Shown here: positions 17,868 through 29,913 of the stretch, one piece after another
Numbering within the stretch: the stretch's first letter is position 1
How the letters are laid out: every line of letters starts with the position of its first letter
From: Streptomyces sp. HUAS 15-9
GTDB taxonomy: Bacteria > Actinomycetota > Actinomycetes > Streptomycetales > Streptomycetaceae
DNA: 64,000 nt
Assembly (NCBI RefSeq): GCF_025642155.1
Contig: NZ_CP106798.1
Span: 5,952,001-6,016,000 of the forward strand
Direction of reading: 5' to 3'
Notes under the pieces: generated by a model
The model's input: only the letters and a program-made list of their open reading frames with translations
Told to the model about the DNA's origin: nothing
The model's database searches: none
Made by a program: the position numbers and the translations under genes

Positions 17868-18515
17868 ATGGCACGGCGATACGACACCAACGACGCGACC
17901 GACCGCGCGACGGGTCTGCGCGAGGCCGCGTCCGCCGTCCGCCGGGGCGAACTCGTGGTGCTGCCGACCGACACGCTGTACGGCATCGGCGCCGACGCGT
18001 TCTCCTCGGAGGCCGTGGCCGACCTGCTGGAGGCCAAGGGCCGGGGCCGCAACATGCCCACCCCCGTCCTGATCGGCTCCCCGAACACGCTGCACGGTCT
18101 CGTCACCGACTTCTCCGAGCTGGCCTGGGAACTGGTCGACGCGTTCTGGCCGGGCGGCCTCACGCTCGTCGCCCGGCACCAGCCGTCCCTGCAGTGGGAC
18201 CTCGGCGACACCCGTGGCACCGTTGCCGTGCGCATGCCACTGCACCCGGTCGCCATCGAACTGCTCACCGATGTCGGCCCGATGGCCGTGTCCTCCGCGA
18301 ACATCACCGGCCACCCGGCGCCGGAGGACTGTGACGCCGCCCAGCAGATGCTCGGCGACTCCGTCTCGGTCTACCTCGACGGCGGCCCGACCCCCGGCAA
18401 CGTGCCCTCGTCGATCATCGACGTCACCGGCGACGTGCCGCTGCTGCTGCGCGCGGGCGCGATCTCGGCGGAGGAGCTGCGCAAGGTCGTACCCGACCTC
18501 GAGGTGGCGAATTGA
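17868..18515 (+). CDS. tsaC: L-threonylcarbamoyladenylate synthase (Sua5/TsaC family)
   Basis: A 215-residue YrdC-domain protein. It makes threonylcarbamoyl-AMP from threonine, bicarbonate and ATP for the t6A modification at position 37 of ANN-decoding tRNAs. Diagnostic segments are GELVVLPTDTLYGIGADAF, EAKGRGRNMPTPVLIGS, FWPGGLTLV and the PMAVSSANITGHPAPED loop. Length is that of the short TsaC form without the Sua5 C-terminal domain. ATG start; GAGGAGG lies 6-7 bases upstream at 17852-17860. The last codons overlap the next gene in a TTGA arrangement, so the two are translationally coupled. Confidence 0.93.
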   Translation: MARRYDTNDATDRATGLREAASAVRRGELVVLPTDTLYGIGADAFSSEAVADLLEAKGRGRNMPTPVLIGSPNTLHGLVTDFSELAWELVDAFWPGGLTLVARHQPSLQWDLGDTRGTVAVRMPLHPVAIELLTDVGPMAVSSANITGHPAPEDCDAAQQMLGDSVSVYLDGGPTPGNVPSSIIDVTGDVPLLLRAGAISAEELRKVVPDLEVAN

Positions 18516-19192
18516 CAGCCCCTGAAGCGGGGCGTGGCATAGGCAACGGGGAACGTGCAGCGGAGATTACGACCACCTTCGTCGGGCTTCCGCGCGACAG
18601 TTTCCGCATCCTCCACGTCAGCACCGGCAACGTGTGCCGCTCGCCGATCACCGAGCGGCTGACCCGGCATTTCGTGAAACAGCGGCTCGGCATCCTGGGC
18701 GGCGGGCTGATCGTGGAGAGCGCGGGCACCTGGGGTCATGAGGGCGCGCCCATGGAGGCCAACGCGGAGACCGTGCTGGCCGAGTTCGGCGCGGACGCCT
18801 CCGGCTTCACCGGCCGGGAGCTGCTGGACGAGCACGTCATCATGGCCGACCTGGTGCTGACCGCGACCCGCGACCATCGCGCCCAGGTCATCTCCATGGG
18901 CCACTCGGCGGGGCTGCGCACCTTCACGCTGAAGGAGTTCACCCGCCTGGTCCGCGCGATAGACCCGGCGACCCTGCCGCCCCTGGAGGACGGCCTGGTC
19001 GCGCGTGCGCGCGCCCTGGTCCGGGCCGCGGCGGCGCTACGCGGGTGGCTGCTGGCACCGACGGCGGAGGCGGACGAGGTCTACGACCCGTACGGGGCGC
19101 CGCTGACGTTCTTCCGTTCGATCGGCGACGAGATACACGAGGCACTGGACCCCGTGGTCACGGCCCTGACCGGGGTACCGGCGCGCACCTAG
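18512..19192 (+). CDS. Low-molecular-weight protein tyrosine phosphatase homologue with Ser in place of the catalytic Cys
   Basis: A 226-residue protein of the arsenate reductase / LMW-PTP fold. The P-loop reads HVSTGNVCRSPITERL. In active enzymes the motif is CxGNxCRS with the first Cys as nucleophile; here that position is Ser37, while Cys42 and Arg43 are kept. A DPYG-type motif (VYDPYGAPL) matching the family's general-acid loop is also present near the C-terminus. About 30 N-terminal and 50 inserted residues make it longer than the usual 150. The TTG start overlaps the tsaC stop. It probably binds phosphate or phosphotyrosine but cannot use the classical cysteinyl-phosphate chemistry. A substrate-trapping or regulatory role is inferred. 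Confidence 0.85.
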   Translation: MTAPEAGRGIGNGERAAEITTTFVGLPRDSFRILHVSTGNVCRSPITERLTRHFVKQRLGILGGGLIVESAGTWGHEGAPMEANAETVLAEFGADASGFTGRELLDEHVIMADLVLTATRDHRAQVISMGHSAGLRTFTLKEFTRLVRAIDPATLPPLEDGLVARARALVRAAAALRGWLLAPTAEADEVYDPYGAPLTFFRSIGDEIHEALDPVVTALTGVPART

Positions 19193-19208
19193 CGGCTGCC
19201 GGTGCGCG
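19182..19208 (+). terminator. Hairpin overlapping the phosphatase-like gene stop
   Basis: CGCGCACC (19182-19189) pairs with GGTGCGCG (19201-19208) around an 11-base loop that includes the TAG stop. Confidence 0.5.
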
Positions 19209-19463
19209 GCCGCACGAGCGGTGGTCGATTCCGCGTACCTGGCGGCTGCCGGCGCCGTTGCACCGGTGGTGGTTGATGCCATTGCACCGGTGGTGGTCGA
19301 CTCCGGGTCTGGTGGTTTCCGGGGGCGTCGTGCCGGCGGTCGTCGTTGCCCCGTGTCCAGCAACTCCCGGTGCCGTCGCACCAGTGGTCGTAGACGTCGC
19401 GCACCCCGTCCTGGCCGGGCCTACATTGGACCTACGTCACCGTCGACCGCCCGGGAGCCCGCC
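19193..19463 (+). other. Gap with degenerate repeats before glyA
   Basis: The 271 bases hold imperfect repeats of GCACCGGTGGTGGTTGA type at about 19259, 19284 and, more decayed, 19378. The reading frame joined to glyA is open here but is Ala/Val/Arg low-complexity and not homologous. A promoter could lie near 19420-19440 (CCTACATTGGACCTACG). No RNA gene is seen. Confidence 0.4.
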
Positions 19464-20702
19464 ATGTCGGTCACCCATACCCTCGAGGCCGATGTCCTGC
19501 GGCGGCAGGACCCCGAGCTGGCCGGGATCCTGCTGGGGGAAGTCGAACGGCAGTCGACGACGCTGCAGCTGATCGCGGCCGAGAACTTCACCTCGCCTGC
19601 CGTGCTGGCCGCGCTGGGCTCACCGCTCGCCAACAAGTACGCCGAGGGCTATCCCGGGGCCCGCTACCACGGCGGCTGCGAGATCGTCGACGTCGCCGAG
19701 CGCATCGCGATCGACCGGGCCAGGGCGCTGTTCGGGGCCGAGCACGCCAACGTTCAGCCGCACTCCGGCTCGTCGGCCGTCCTGGCCGCCTATGCCGCCC
19801 TGCTGCAGCCCGGTGACACCGTCCTCGCCCTCGGGCTGCCCTACGGCGGGCACCTCACCCATGGCTCCCCGGCCAACTTCTCGGGCCGCTGGTTCGACTT
19901 CGTGGGGTACGGGGTCGACGCGGAGACCGGGCTCATCGACCACGATCAGGTGCGCCACCTCGCCCGCAACCACCGGCCCAAGGCCGTCGTGTGCGGCTCC
20001 ATCGCCTACCCCCGCCACATCGACTACGCCTTCTTCCGCGAGGTCGCCGACGAGGTCGGGGCGTATCTGATCGCGGACGCCGCCCATCCGATCGGGCTCG
20101 TCGCCGGGGGAGCGGCGCCCAACCCGGTGCCGTACGCCGACATCGTGTGCGCGACCACGCACAAGGTGCTGCGCGGGCCGCGCGGCGGGATGATCCTGTG
20201 CGGCGCGGAGCTGGCCGAGCGCGTCGACCGGGCCGTGTTCCCGTTCACCCAGGGCGGCGCCCAGATGCACACCATCGCCGCCAAGGCGGTCGCGTTCGGC
20301 GAGGCGGCGACGGCGGCGTTCGCCGCGTACGCGCATCAGGTGGTCGCCAACGCGAGGGTCCTGGCGTCCGAGCTGGCCGACGAGGGTCTCGCCGTCACCA
20401 CCGGGGGCACGGACACCCATCTGATCACCGCGGACCCGTCGCCGCTCGGCGTCGACGGACGCACCGCGCGCGGCCGGCTGGCGGCCGCCGGAATGGTGCT
20501 GGACTGCTGCGCCCTGCCGCACGGCGACGCACGCGGGCTGCGTCTTGGCACCGCGGCGCTGACCACCCAGGGCATGGGGGAGCCGGAGATGGCGCGGATC
20601 GCCGTGCTGATGGCGGGAGTGCTGCGAAGTGAGATCGACCCCACCGGGGCGCGCGACGAGGTGCGGGAACTGGCGGGTAGATTTCCGCCGTATCCCGGCT
20701 GA
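19464..20702 (+). CDS. glyA: Serine hydroxymethyltransferase
   Basis: A 412-residue PLP enzyme that interconverts serine and glycine with tetrahydrofolate. Family segments: LQLIAAENFTSPAVLAALGS, NKYAEGYPGARYHGGCEIVD, NVQPHSGSSAVLAAY, the Asp-containing YLIADAAHPIGLVAGG, and the Schiff-base Lys234 in CATTHKVLRGPRGG. The ATG at 19464 opens the conserved N-terminus; upstream extension to 19221 is repeat-derived. The usual TTHKTLRGPRGG has Val for Thr, a mild variation. Streptomyces usually carry a second glyA; this one sits at the end of the rho-prfA-tsaC cluster. Confidence 0.94.
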   Translation: MSVTHTLEADVLRRQDPELAGILLGEVERQSTTLQLIAAENFTSPAVLAALGSPLANKYAEGYPGARYHGGCEIVDVAERIAIDRARALFGAEHANVQPHSGSSAVLAAYAALLQPGDTVLALGLPYGGHLTHGSPANFSGRWFDFVGYGVDAETGLIDHDQVRHLARNHRPKAVVCGSIAYPRHIDYAFFREVADEVGAYLIADAAHPIGLVAGGAAPNPVPYADIVCATTHKVLRGPRGGMILCGAELAERVDRAVFPFTQGGAQMHTIAAKAVAFGEAATAAFAAYAHQVVANARVLASELADEGLAVTTGGTDTHLITADPSPLGVDGRTARGRLAAAGMVLDCCALPHGDARGLRLGTAALTTQGMGEPEMARIAVLMAGVLRSEIDPTGARDEVRELAGRFPPYPG

Positions 20703-20841
20703 GCGGGGGTAGACGCACGGAAGTGGACCCTCGTACACAGCCTTGCGTGCAACCATCGTCGCTACCCGGAAGTCCCCACTGATATGCGTACGTCGCTAGG
20801 GTGTGGGGCTGTGATGGCCAGCGAGACCTGTGGGGAAGCCC

Positions 20842-22170
20842 GTGCGTGAATACCTGCTGACGCTCTGTATCACGGCCGCGGTGACGTATCTGCTGACAGG
20901 GCCGGTACGTAAGTTCGCGATCGTGGCCGGAGCCATGCCGGAGATCCGGGCACGTGACGTGCACCGGGAGCCCACTCCGCGCCTCGGCGGTATCGCGATG
21001 TTCTTCGGGCTGTGCGCGGGTCTGCTGGTCGCCGACCATCTGACCAACCTCAACCAGGTCTTCGAGAAGTCGAACGAGCCACGAGCCCTGCTCTCCGGGG
21101 CCGCGCTGATCTGGCTGATCGGTGTCCTGGACGACAAGTTCGAGATCGACGCCCTGATCAAGCTGGGCGGCCAGATGATCGCCGCGGGCGTCATGGTCAT
21201 GCAGGGTCTGACGATCCTGTGGCTGCCCATCCCGGGTGTCGGCAATGTGGCGCTGACCCAGTGGCAGGGCACGCTGCTGACGGTGGCGCTCGTCGTCATC
21301 ACGATCAACGCGGTGAACTTCGTGGACGGCCTGGACGGCCTGGCCGCGGGCATGGTGGGCATCGCCGCGACCGCGTTCTTCCTGTACTCGTACCGGATCT
21401 GGTACTCGTACGGCATCGAGGCGGCCGCCCCGGCGACCCTCTTCGCGGCGATCCTGATGGGCATGTGCCTGGGCTTCCTGCCGCACAACATGCACCCCGC
21501 GCGGATCTTCATGGGCGACTCCGGCTCGATGCTGATCGGGCTGGTGCTGGCCGCGGGGGCGATCTCGATCACCGGTCAGCTCGACCCGGACGCGCTGGCC
21601 CTGTTCACCGGCTCCGAGAAGGCGGCGGTGCACCAGACGGTGCCCGTCTACATCCCGCTGCTGCTGCCGCTGACGATCATCGCGGTGCCGGCCGCCGACC
21701 TGGTGCTGGCCATTGTGCGCCGCACCTGGCGCGGACAGTCGCCGTTCGCCGCCGACCGGGGGCATCTGCACCACCGGCTCCTGGAGATCGGCCACTCGCA
21801 CAGCCGGGCCGTGCTGATCATGTACTTCTGGTCGGCGCTGATCGGCTTCGGCGCGCTGGCCTACTCGGTGAACTCCGCGTCGATGTGGATCGTGCTCGGC
21901 GTCGTGTTCTTCAGCGCGATCGGTCTGATCCTGCTCCTGCTGCCCCGGTTCACCCCGCGGGCCCCGCGCTGGGCCGAACGCTTCGTGCCGCCGCGCTACC
22001 GCCGTCGCCGCGCGGCCGCGGCGCCCGCCGCGGCCTTCGAGGCGGCCCCGGCGGCCGACGAGGAGCAGCCCGCCCCGGTGCCCGCCGGTCTGACCGGGGT
22101 CAACGGCGCGACCGCCATCGGCCCCCGTTCGCGGTTCCTGGACGGACGTAAGGCCGGATCGTCGCGCTGA
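20842..22170 (+). CDS. Undecaprenyl-phosphate GlcNAc-1-phosphate transferase (WecA/TagO/MraY family)
   Basis: About 442 residues, 11 predicted transmembrane helices. It transfers GlcNAc-1-phosphate (or a related sugar phosphate) to undecaprenyl phosphate, starting wall-polymer synthesis. Motifs: [14 protein letters not shown], the aspartate-rich VLDDKFEID, the catalytic [31 protein letters not shown], and the histidine-rich [10 protein letters not shown]. The 70-residue C-terminal tail is Ala/Pro/Arg-rich and cytosolic. The start is uncertain: GTG 20842 has GGGG at 6-base spacing; GTG 20830 would add MGKP. TAGGGT at 20797-20802 may be its -10 box. The atp operon begins 317 bases downstream. 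Confidence 0.92.
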   Translation: MREYLLTLCITAAVTYLLTGPVRKFAIVAGAMPEIRARDVHREPTPRLGGIAMFFGLCAGLLVADHLTNLNQVFEKSNEPRALLSGAALIWLIGVLDDKFEIDALIKLGGQMIAAGVMVMQGLTILWLPIPGVGNVALTQWQGTLLTVALVVITINAVNFVDGLDGLAAGMVGIAATAFFLYSYRIWYSYGIEAAAPATLFAAILMGMCLGFLPHNMHPARIFMGDSGSMLIGLVLAAGAISITGQLDPDALALFTGSEKAAVHQTVPVYIPLLLPLTIIAVPAADLVLAIVRRTWRGQSPFAADRGHLHHRLLEIGHSHSRAVLIMYFWSALIGFGALAYSVNSASMWIVLGVVFFSAIGLILLLLPRFTPRAPRWAERFVPPRYRRRRAAAAPAAAFEAAPAADEEQPAPVPAGLTGVNGATAIGPRSRFLDGRKAGSSR

Positions 22171-22487
22171 CGTTCTCCTGGGCGAGTTCGCCAAGGTAAG
22201 AATCTGACTAGAGCATTGCCAACTCGTGGGGGAGCAAAGCTCCCTAATACCAGACATCTCACCCCAGTTTCTGCACAGACGCGCAGGGTCACTCTCATGT
22301 GTGACAGCGAGCACACGTACCAGGTAAAGACCTCATCAAATAGTTTGTGATACGGTTCACGAGAACCCCGGATAGAGCCGAAGGACCCCAGTACGACGGT
22401 CCAATGGCCTGAGGTCTAGGACTCTCTGACCGGGACTACGCTCGTCCATGACGACACCCTGCCCCCTGTGAAAGCGGAGTTGCCGCC
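22171..22487 (+). other. atp operon upstream region
   Basis: The 317-base gap is clearly less GC-rich than its surroundings. It holds a small hairpin GGGAG-CAAA-GCTCCC (about 22232-22246) near its start, and the candidate Rex site at 22346-22361 with a possible -35 TTGTGA (22345-22350) and -10 GATAGA (from 22371). No coding frame is evident. Confidence 0.5.
22346..22361 (+). promoter_or_regulatory. Candidate Rex operator upstream of the atp operon
   Basis: TGTGATACGGTTCACG matches the published Streptomyces Rex operator consensus TGTGAACGCGTTCACA at 12 of 16 positions, including TGTGA and GTTCAC. Rex represses respiratory genes when the NADH/NAD+ ratio is low. The site overlaps the probable core promoter, which fits repression. 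Confidence 0.6.
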
Positions 22488-22910
22488 ATGCCGTCCAATG
22501 ACGTCCGGATCCTGGCCCAGGCCGCCGTACCCACGGCTGCCGTCGGCGCGCTCGCCGCCGGCGTCAGCGCCGTGGTCGCGGGCGGCAAGGGGGCGATCGG
22601 GGCCGTCGTCGCGACGCTGGTGGTGATCCTCTTCATGGGGATCGGCCTCTATGTCCTGCAGCGCACTGCCAAATCGCTTCCGCACCTGTTCCAGGCCATG
22701 GGGCTGATGCTCTACACGGCGCAGTTGCTGTTGCTGTTCGTCTTCGTCGCCGCCTTCAAGAACACCACGCTGTTCAATCCCAAGGCCTTCGCCATCACGC
22801 TCGTGGTCGCCACCCTCACGTGGATCGGCGCCCAGACGCGTGCGCACATGAGGGCCAAGATCCTCTACGTCGAGCCCGAGAAGTCCGAGAAGACCGGGCA
22901 CTCGTCGTGA
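22488..22910 (+). CDS. atpI: ATP synthase protein I
   Basis: A 140-residue membrane protein with four predicted hydrophobic helices (AAVPTAAVGALAAGVSAVVA; GAIGAVVATLVVILFMGIGL; MGLMLYTAQLLLLFVFVA; AFAITLVVATLTWIGAQ). Its position as first gene of the atp operon and its length match actinobacterial AtpI, a non-essential factor in c-ring assembly and magnesium supply to the ATP synthase. The conserved C-terminal segment AHMRAKILYVEPEK is cytosolic. The sequence itself is poorly conserved, so the call rests mainly on topology and context. Confidence 0.85.
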   Translation: MPSNDVRILAQAAVPTAAVGALAAGVSAVVAGGKGAIGAVVATLVVILFMGIGLYVLQRTAKSLPHLFQAMGLMLYTAQLLLLFVFVAAFKNTTLFNPKAFAITLVVATLTWIGAQTRAHMRAKILYVEPEKSEKTGHSS

Positions 22911-23135
22911 GAGGTAGGGCCGGGATAAAGGCGCACAAGAGATCCTGCTATCGTCCGGTGCCAACTGCGGCATCGCGGGCGCGGGCATCCGAGCTGACGC
23001 CTGCTCAATCGCGAGGCGAGATGCCCCACAGCCGCCCCCACATCCGTAACACCAGTCCCGTGCCGAACCGCGGCCGCACGCCGCGCCGACACAACGAGGT
23101 TGCCGTACCTATGCGCCATGTTGAAGGAGCCCGCG

Positions 23136-23957
23136 GTGAGTGCTGACCCGACGCAGGTGCTCGCCTTCGAGACCGACTGCCACATCTTCGACGGCTGTGG
23201 CTTCCCGGCTCCCGGCCTGCACTCGTTCCTGTTCAAGCCCCTGTGGGGCGACGCCGACAGCAACGTGTACTTCAACAAGACGATGCTGCTGGCGCTGCTC
23301 GGCTCCATCATCATCGTCGGCTTCTTCTGGGCGGCCTTCCGCAGGCCCAAGGTCGTCCCGGGGAAGATGCAGATGGTCGCCGAGGCCGGCTACGACTTCA
23401 TCCGGCGGGGTGTCGTCTACGAGACGATCGGCAAGAAGGAGGGCGAGAAGTACGTTCCGCTGGTCGTCTCGCTGTTCTTCTTCATCTGGATGATGAACCT
23501 CTGGTCGATCATTCCGGTCGCCTCCTTCCCGGTGACGGCGATCATCTCGTACCCGCTCGTCCTGGCGCTCATCGTCTACGTCCTGTGGATCTCGCTGACC
23601 TTCAAGCGCCACGGCTTCGTCGGCTTCTTCAAGAACGTCACCGGGTACGACAAGTCGCTGGGCGCGGTGCTGCCGCTCGCCATGACCATCGAGTTCTTCT
23701 CGAACCTGCTGGTGCGGCCCTTCACCCACGCGGTGCGACTGTTCGCGAACATGTTCGCGGGCCACACCCTGCTGCTGCTCTTCACGATCGCCAGCTGGTA
23801 CCTGCTGAACGGCATCGGCATCGCCTACGCCGGCGTCAGCTTCCTGATGACCATCGTGATGACAGCCTTCGAGCTCTTCATCCAGGCACTGCAGGCGTAC
23901 GTCTTCGTTCTCCTCACGTGCACCTACATCCAGGGCGCCCTCGCCGAGCACCACTGA
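23136..23957 (+). CDS. atpB: ATP synthase F0 subunit a
   Basis: About 273 residues with five to six transmembrane helices; forms the proton half-channels beside the c-ring. The essential arginine lies in RPFTHAVRLFANMFAGHTLL, followed by the C-terminal FELFIQALQAYVFVLLTCTYIQGAL. The GTG at 23136 follows GAAGGAG and gives the usual MSADPTQ start; an upstream in-frame ATG at 23100 lacks a site and adds 12 residues. The 225-base gap after atpI has no gene and may hold a secondary promoter. Confidence 0.96.
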   Translation: MSADPTQVLAFETDCHIFDGCGFPAPGLHSFLFKPLWGDADSNVYFNKTMLLALLGSIIIVGFFWAAFRRPKVVPGKMQMVAEAGYDFIRRGVVYETIGKKEGEKYVPLVVSLFFFIWMMNLWSIIPVASFPVTAIISYPLVLALIVYVLWISLTFKRHGFVGFFKNVTGYDKSLGAVLPLAMTIEFFSNLLVRPFTHAVRLFANMFAGHTLLLLFTIASWYLLNGIGIAYAGVSFLMTIVMTAFELFIQALQAYVFVLLTCTYIQGALAEHH

Positions 23958-23981
23958 GCGCCTCGCTTCACCACCCCCTGA

Positions 23982-24275
<294 letters not shown>

Positions 24276-24316
24276 TCAGCCGGTCAGCGACAGCCCCCTA
24301 GACGAAAGGCACTGAC

Positions 24317-24862
24317 ATGAGCCAGATGCTCATTCTGGCGGCCGAGGAGGCGGAAAACCCCCTCATCCCGCCGATCCCCGAGCTCGTCATCGGCCTGCTC
24401 GCCTTCGTCATCGTCTTCGGCTTCCTCGCCTGGAAGCTCCTTCCGAACATCAACAAGGTTCTGGAGCAGCGCCGCGAGGCCATCGAGGGCGGTATCGAGA
24501 AGGCCGAGGCCGCGCAGACCGAGGCACAGAGCGTTCTTGAGCAGTACAAGGCTCAGCTCGCCGAGGCCCGGCACGAGGCCGCGCGCCTGCGCCAGGAGGC
24601 GCAGGAGCAGGGCGCCACGCTCATCGCCGAGATGCGGGCCGAGGGCCAGCGGCAGCGCGAGGAGATCGTCGCCGCCGGTCACGCCCAGATCGACGCCGAC
24701 CGCAAGACCGCTTCCGCCGCGCTGCGTCAGGACGTCGGCAAGCTCGCCACCGAACTGGCCGGCAAGCTCGTCGGCGAGTCCCTCGAGGACCACGCCCGTC
24801 AGAGCCGCGTGATCGACCGCTTCCTCGACGAGCTCGAGGAGAAGGCCGAGGCGACCCGATGA
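24317..24862 (+). CDS. atpF: ATP synthase F0 subunit b
   Basis: A 181-residue peripheral stalk subunit: one N-terminal membrane helix (LVIGLLAFVIVFGFLAWKLL) followed by a long charged coiled coil (QRREAIEGGIEKAEAAQTEA) to the C-terminus, which binds the delta subunit. The stop overlaps the atpH ATG (ATGA), coupling the two stalk proteins. Confidence 0.96.
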   Translation: MSQMLILAAEEAENPLIPPIPELVIGLLAFVIVFGFLAWKLLPNINKVLEQRREAIEGGIEKAEAAQTEAQSVLEQYKAQLAEARHEAARLRQEAQEQGATLIAEMRAEGQRQREEIVAAGHAQIDADRKTASAALRQDVGKLATELAGKLVGESLEDHARQSRVIDRFLDELEEKAEATR

Positions 24863-25683
24863 CGGGTATGCACGGAGCGAGCCGCGAGGCACTGGCAGCC
24901 GCACGTGAGCGTCTCGACGCGCTGACGGACACCACGTCCGTGGACGCGGCGCGGCTCGCCGACGAGCTGGCGGCCGTCACCGCGCTGCTCGACCGTGAGC
25001 CGTCGCTGCGTCGGGTCCTCACCGACCCGGCGCAGGCCGGGGAGGCCAAGGCCGAGCTGGTGCGCCGTCTGATCGGCGGCCAGGTCAGCGGCGAGGCCGC
25101 CGACCTGGTGTCCGGCATGGTCCGTTCCCGCTGGTCACAGCCTCGCGACCTGGTGGACGCGGTGGAGGTGCTGGCGGACGTCGCCGACCTCACGGCGGCG
25201 GAGAAGGCGCACACGCTCGACGACGTCGAGGACGAGCTGTTCCGGTTCGGCCGGATCATCGCCTCGAACACCGAGCTGCGCGCCGCGCTGACCGACCGCA
25301 AGGCCGGCACCCCGGCCAAGATCGAGCTGCTGCACCGGCTGCTCGGCGGCCGTGCCAAGCCGGCCACCGAGCGTCTGGTGACGCGCCTTGTGACCGCGCC
25401 GCGGGGACGTAGCCTGGAGGCGGGACTGGAGTCCCTGTCCAAGCTCGCCGCCGAGCGCCGGGACCGCCTGGTCGCCGTCGTCACCTCGGCGGTGCCGCTG
25501 AGCGACACGCAGAAGCAGCGCCTGGGCGCCGCCCTCGCGAAGCTCTACGGCCGCAAGATGCACCTCAACCTCGACGTCGACCCCGAGGTCGTCGGCGGGA
25601 TCCGGGTGCAGGTCGGTGACGAGGTCATCAACGGCTCCCTCGCGGACCGCCTCGAGGACGCCGCCCGCCGCATGGCGAGCTAG
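24859..25683 (+). CDS. atpH: ATP synthase F1 subunit delta
   Basis: A 274-residue delta subunit, with the long N-terminal part usual in actinobacteria. The C-terminal half has the conserved pattern [20 protein letters not shown] and [20 protein letters not shown]. It links the top of F1 to the b stalk. Starts inside the atpF stop. Confidence 0.95.
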   Translation: MTGMHGASREALAAARERLDALTDTTSVDAARLADELAAVTALLDREPSLRRVLTDPAQAGEAKAELVRRLIGGQVSGEAADLVSGMVRSRWSQPRDLVDAVEVLADVADLTAAEKAHTLDDVEDELFRFGRIIASNTELRAALTDRKAGTPAKIELLHRLLGGRAKPATERLVTRLVTAPRGRSLEAGLESLSKLAAERRDRLVAVVTSAVPLSDTQKQRLGAALAKLYGRKMHLNLDVDPEVVGGIRVQVGDEVINGSLADRLEDAARRMAS

Positions 25684-25814
25684 CAGCAACGCGGAAATCG
25701 AAAAAAGTAATTACGGCCCTGGTTGGGCCGTGCAGAGGATTCACCTCGTTCAGGGGGGAGTCCCCATCCCCCCAAGTGAAACTTCGGGCCCAACAAGGAG
25801 AGCAGGGAACCCAG

Positions 25815-27407
25815 ATGGCGGAGCTCACGATCCGGCCGGAGGAGATCCGGGACGCGCTGGAGAACTTCGTCCAGTCGTACAAGCCGGACGCGGCCTCGCG
25901 CGAGGAGGTCGGTACGGTCACCCTTGCCGGCGACGGCATCGCGAAGGTCGAGGGCCTGCCCTCGGCCATGGCCAACGAACTGCTGAAGTTCGAGGACGGC
26001 ACCCTCGGCCTCGCGCTCAACCTGGAAGAGCGCGAGATCGGCGCCATCGTCCTCGGTGAGTTCAGCGGCATCGAGGAGGGTCAGCCGGTGCAGCGCACCG
26101 GTGAGGTCCTCTCCGTCGCGGTCGGCGAGGGCTACCTCGGCCGCGTCGTCGACCCGCTCGGCAACCCGATCGACGGCCTCGGCGAGATCGAGACCACCGG
26201 TCGCCGCGCCCTCGAACTGCAGGCCCCCACGGTTATGCAGCGCAAGTCGGTGCACGAGCCGATGGAGACCGGCTACAAGGCCGTCGACGCCATGACCCCG
26301 GTCGGCCGTGGTCAGCGTCAGCTGATCATCGGTGACCGCCAGACCGGCAAGACCGCCCTGGCCGTCGACACGATCATCAACCAGCGTGACAACTGGCGCA
26401 CCGGCGACCCGAACAAGCAGGTCCGCTGCATCTACGTCGCCATCGGCCAGAAGGGCTCCACCATCGCGTCGGTCCGCCGCGCGCTGGAGGAGAACGGCGC
26501 GCTGGAGTACACGACCATCGTCGCCGCCCCGGCGTCCGACCCGGCCGGCTTCAAGTACCTGGCGCCCTACACCGGCTCGGCCATCGGCCAGCACTGGATG
26601 TACGAGGGCAAGCACGTCCTGATCATCTTCGACGACCTGTCGAAGCAGGCCGACGCCTACCGCGCCGTGTCGCTGCTGCTGCGCCGCCCGCCGGGCCGTG
26701 AGGCCTACCCGGGTGACGTCTTCTACCTGCACTCCCGGCTGCTGGAGCGCTGCGCGAAGCTCTCCGACGACATGGGCGCCGGCTCGATGACCGGTCTGCC
26801 GATCGTCGAGACCAAGGCCAACGACGTCTCGGCGTTCATCCCGACCAACGTCATCTCCATCACCGACGGCCAGTGCTTCCTGGAGTCGGACCTGTTCAAC
26901 GCCGGTCAGCGTCCCGCGCTGAACGTCGGTATCTCCGTCTCCCGAGTCGGTGGTTCCGCGCAGCACAAGGCGATGAAGCAGGTCTCCGGCCGTCTGCGCG
27001 TCGACCTGGCCCAGTTCCGTGAGCTGGAGGCGTTCGCCGCCTTCGGTTCCGACCTGGACGCCGCCTCGAAGGCGCAGCTGGAGCGCGGTCAGCGCATGGT
27101 CGAGCTGCTGAAGCAGGCCCAGTACCAGCCGATGTCCACCGAGGACCAGGTCGTCTCCGTCTGGGCCGGCACCACCGGCAAGATGGACGACGTTCCGGTC
27201 GTCGACATCCGCCGCTTCGAGAAGGAGCTCCTGGAGTACCTGCACCGCAAGGAGCAGGGCCTCATGACCTCCATCAAGGAGGGCGGCAAGATGTCCGACG
27301 ACACGCTGACGGCCGTGGCCGACGCGATCGCGGACTTCAAGAAGCAGTTCGAGACCTCCGACGGCAAGCTGCTCGGCGAGGACACTCCGGCCGCTGCCGC
27401 CAAGTGA
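25815..27407 (+). CDS. atpA: ATP synthase F1 subunit alpha
   Basis: A 530-residue non-catalytic nucleotide-binding subunit. N-terminal beta barrel ([20 protein letters not shown]), Walker A GDRQTGKT, Walker [13 protein letters not shown], and the conserved [11 protein letters not shown] with the arginine finger. The ATG at 25815 follows AAGGAG; the 131-base gap after atpH includes a GGGGGG/CCCCCC hairpin (about 25756-25780), which may tune expression or RNA stability within the operon. Confidence 0.97.
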   Translation: MAELTIRPEEIRDALENFVQSYKPDAASREEVGTVTLAGDGIAKVEGLPSAMANELLKFEDGTLGLALNLEEREIGAIVLGEFSGIEEGQPVQRTGEVLSVAVGEGYLGRVVDPLGNPIDGLGEIETTGRRALELQAPTVMQRKSVHEPMETGYKAVDAMTPVGRGQRQLIIGDRQTGKTALAVDTIINQRDNWRTGDPNKQVRCIYVAIGQKGSTIASVRRALEENGALEYTTIVAAPASDPAGFKYLAPYTGSAIGQHWMYEGKHVLIIFDDLSKQADAYRAVSLLLRRPPGREAYPGDVFYLHSRLLERCAKLSDDMGAGSMTGLPIVETKANDVSAFIPTNVISITDGQCFLESDLFNAGQRPALNVGISVSRVGGSAQHKAMKQVSGRLRVDLAQFRELEAFAAFGSDLDAASKAQLERGQRMVELLKQAQYQPMSTEDQVVSVWAGTTGKMDDVPVVDIRRFEKELLEYLHRKEQGLMTSIKEGGKMSDDTLTAVADAIADFKKQFETSDGKLLGEDTPAAAAK

Positions 27408-27428
27408 CGTAAGGAAGGGACCTGACTC

Positions 27429-29779
<2,351 letters not shown>

Positions 29780-29795
29780 ACTCCCTGAGTTCACC

Positions 29796-29845
29796 GTGAG
29801 CCCCGCGGCTCACACCTGAGGGGGCGGGGTACGTCCCGCCCCCTC
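29796..29845 (+). terminator. Paired hairpins between atpD and atpC (attenuator-like)
   Basis: GTGAGCC-CCGC-GGCTCAC (29796-29813) is followed by an 11-bp stem GAGGGGGCGGG (29818-29828) with 29835-29845, then TTTC. This looks like a partial terminator inside the operon, or a 3' stabiliser that lowers atpC expression relative to atpD. Confidence 0.7.
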
Positions 29846-29913
29846 TTTCACGCCCACTAGACTTGTAACCAACACCCGGCAGATCCGCCGGGTGGTGACC
29901 CGAGGAGCCACCC

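Noticed and set aside
19221..19463. N-terminal extension of glyA
   Set aside because: Encoded by degenerate GC repeats; SHMT begins at 19464.
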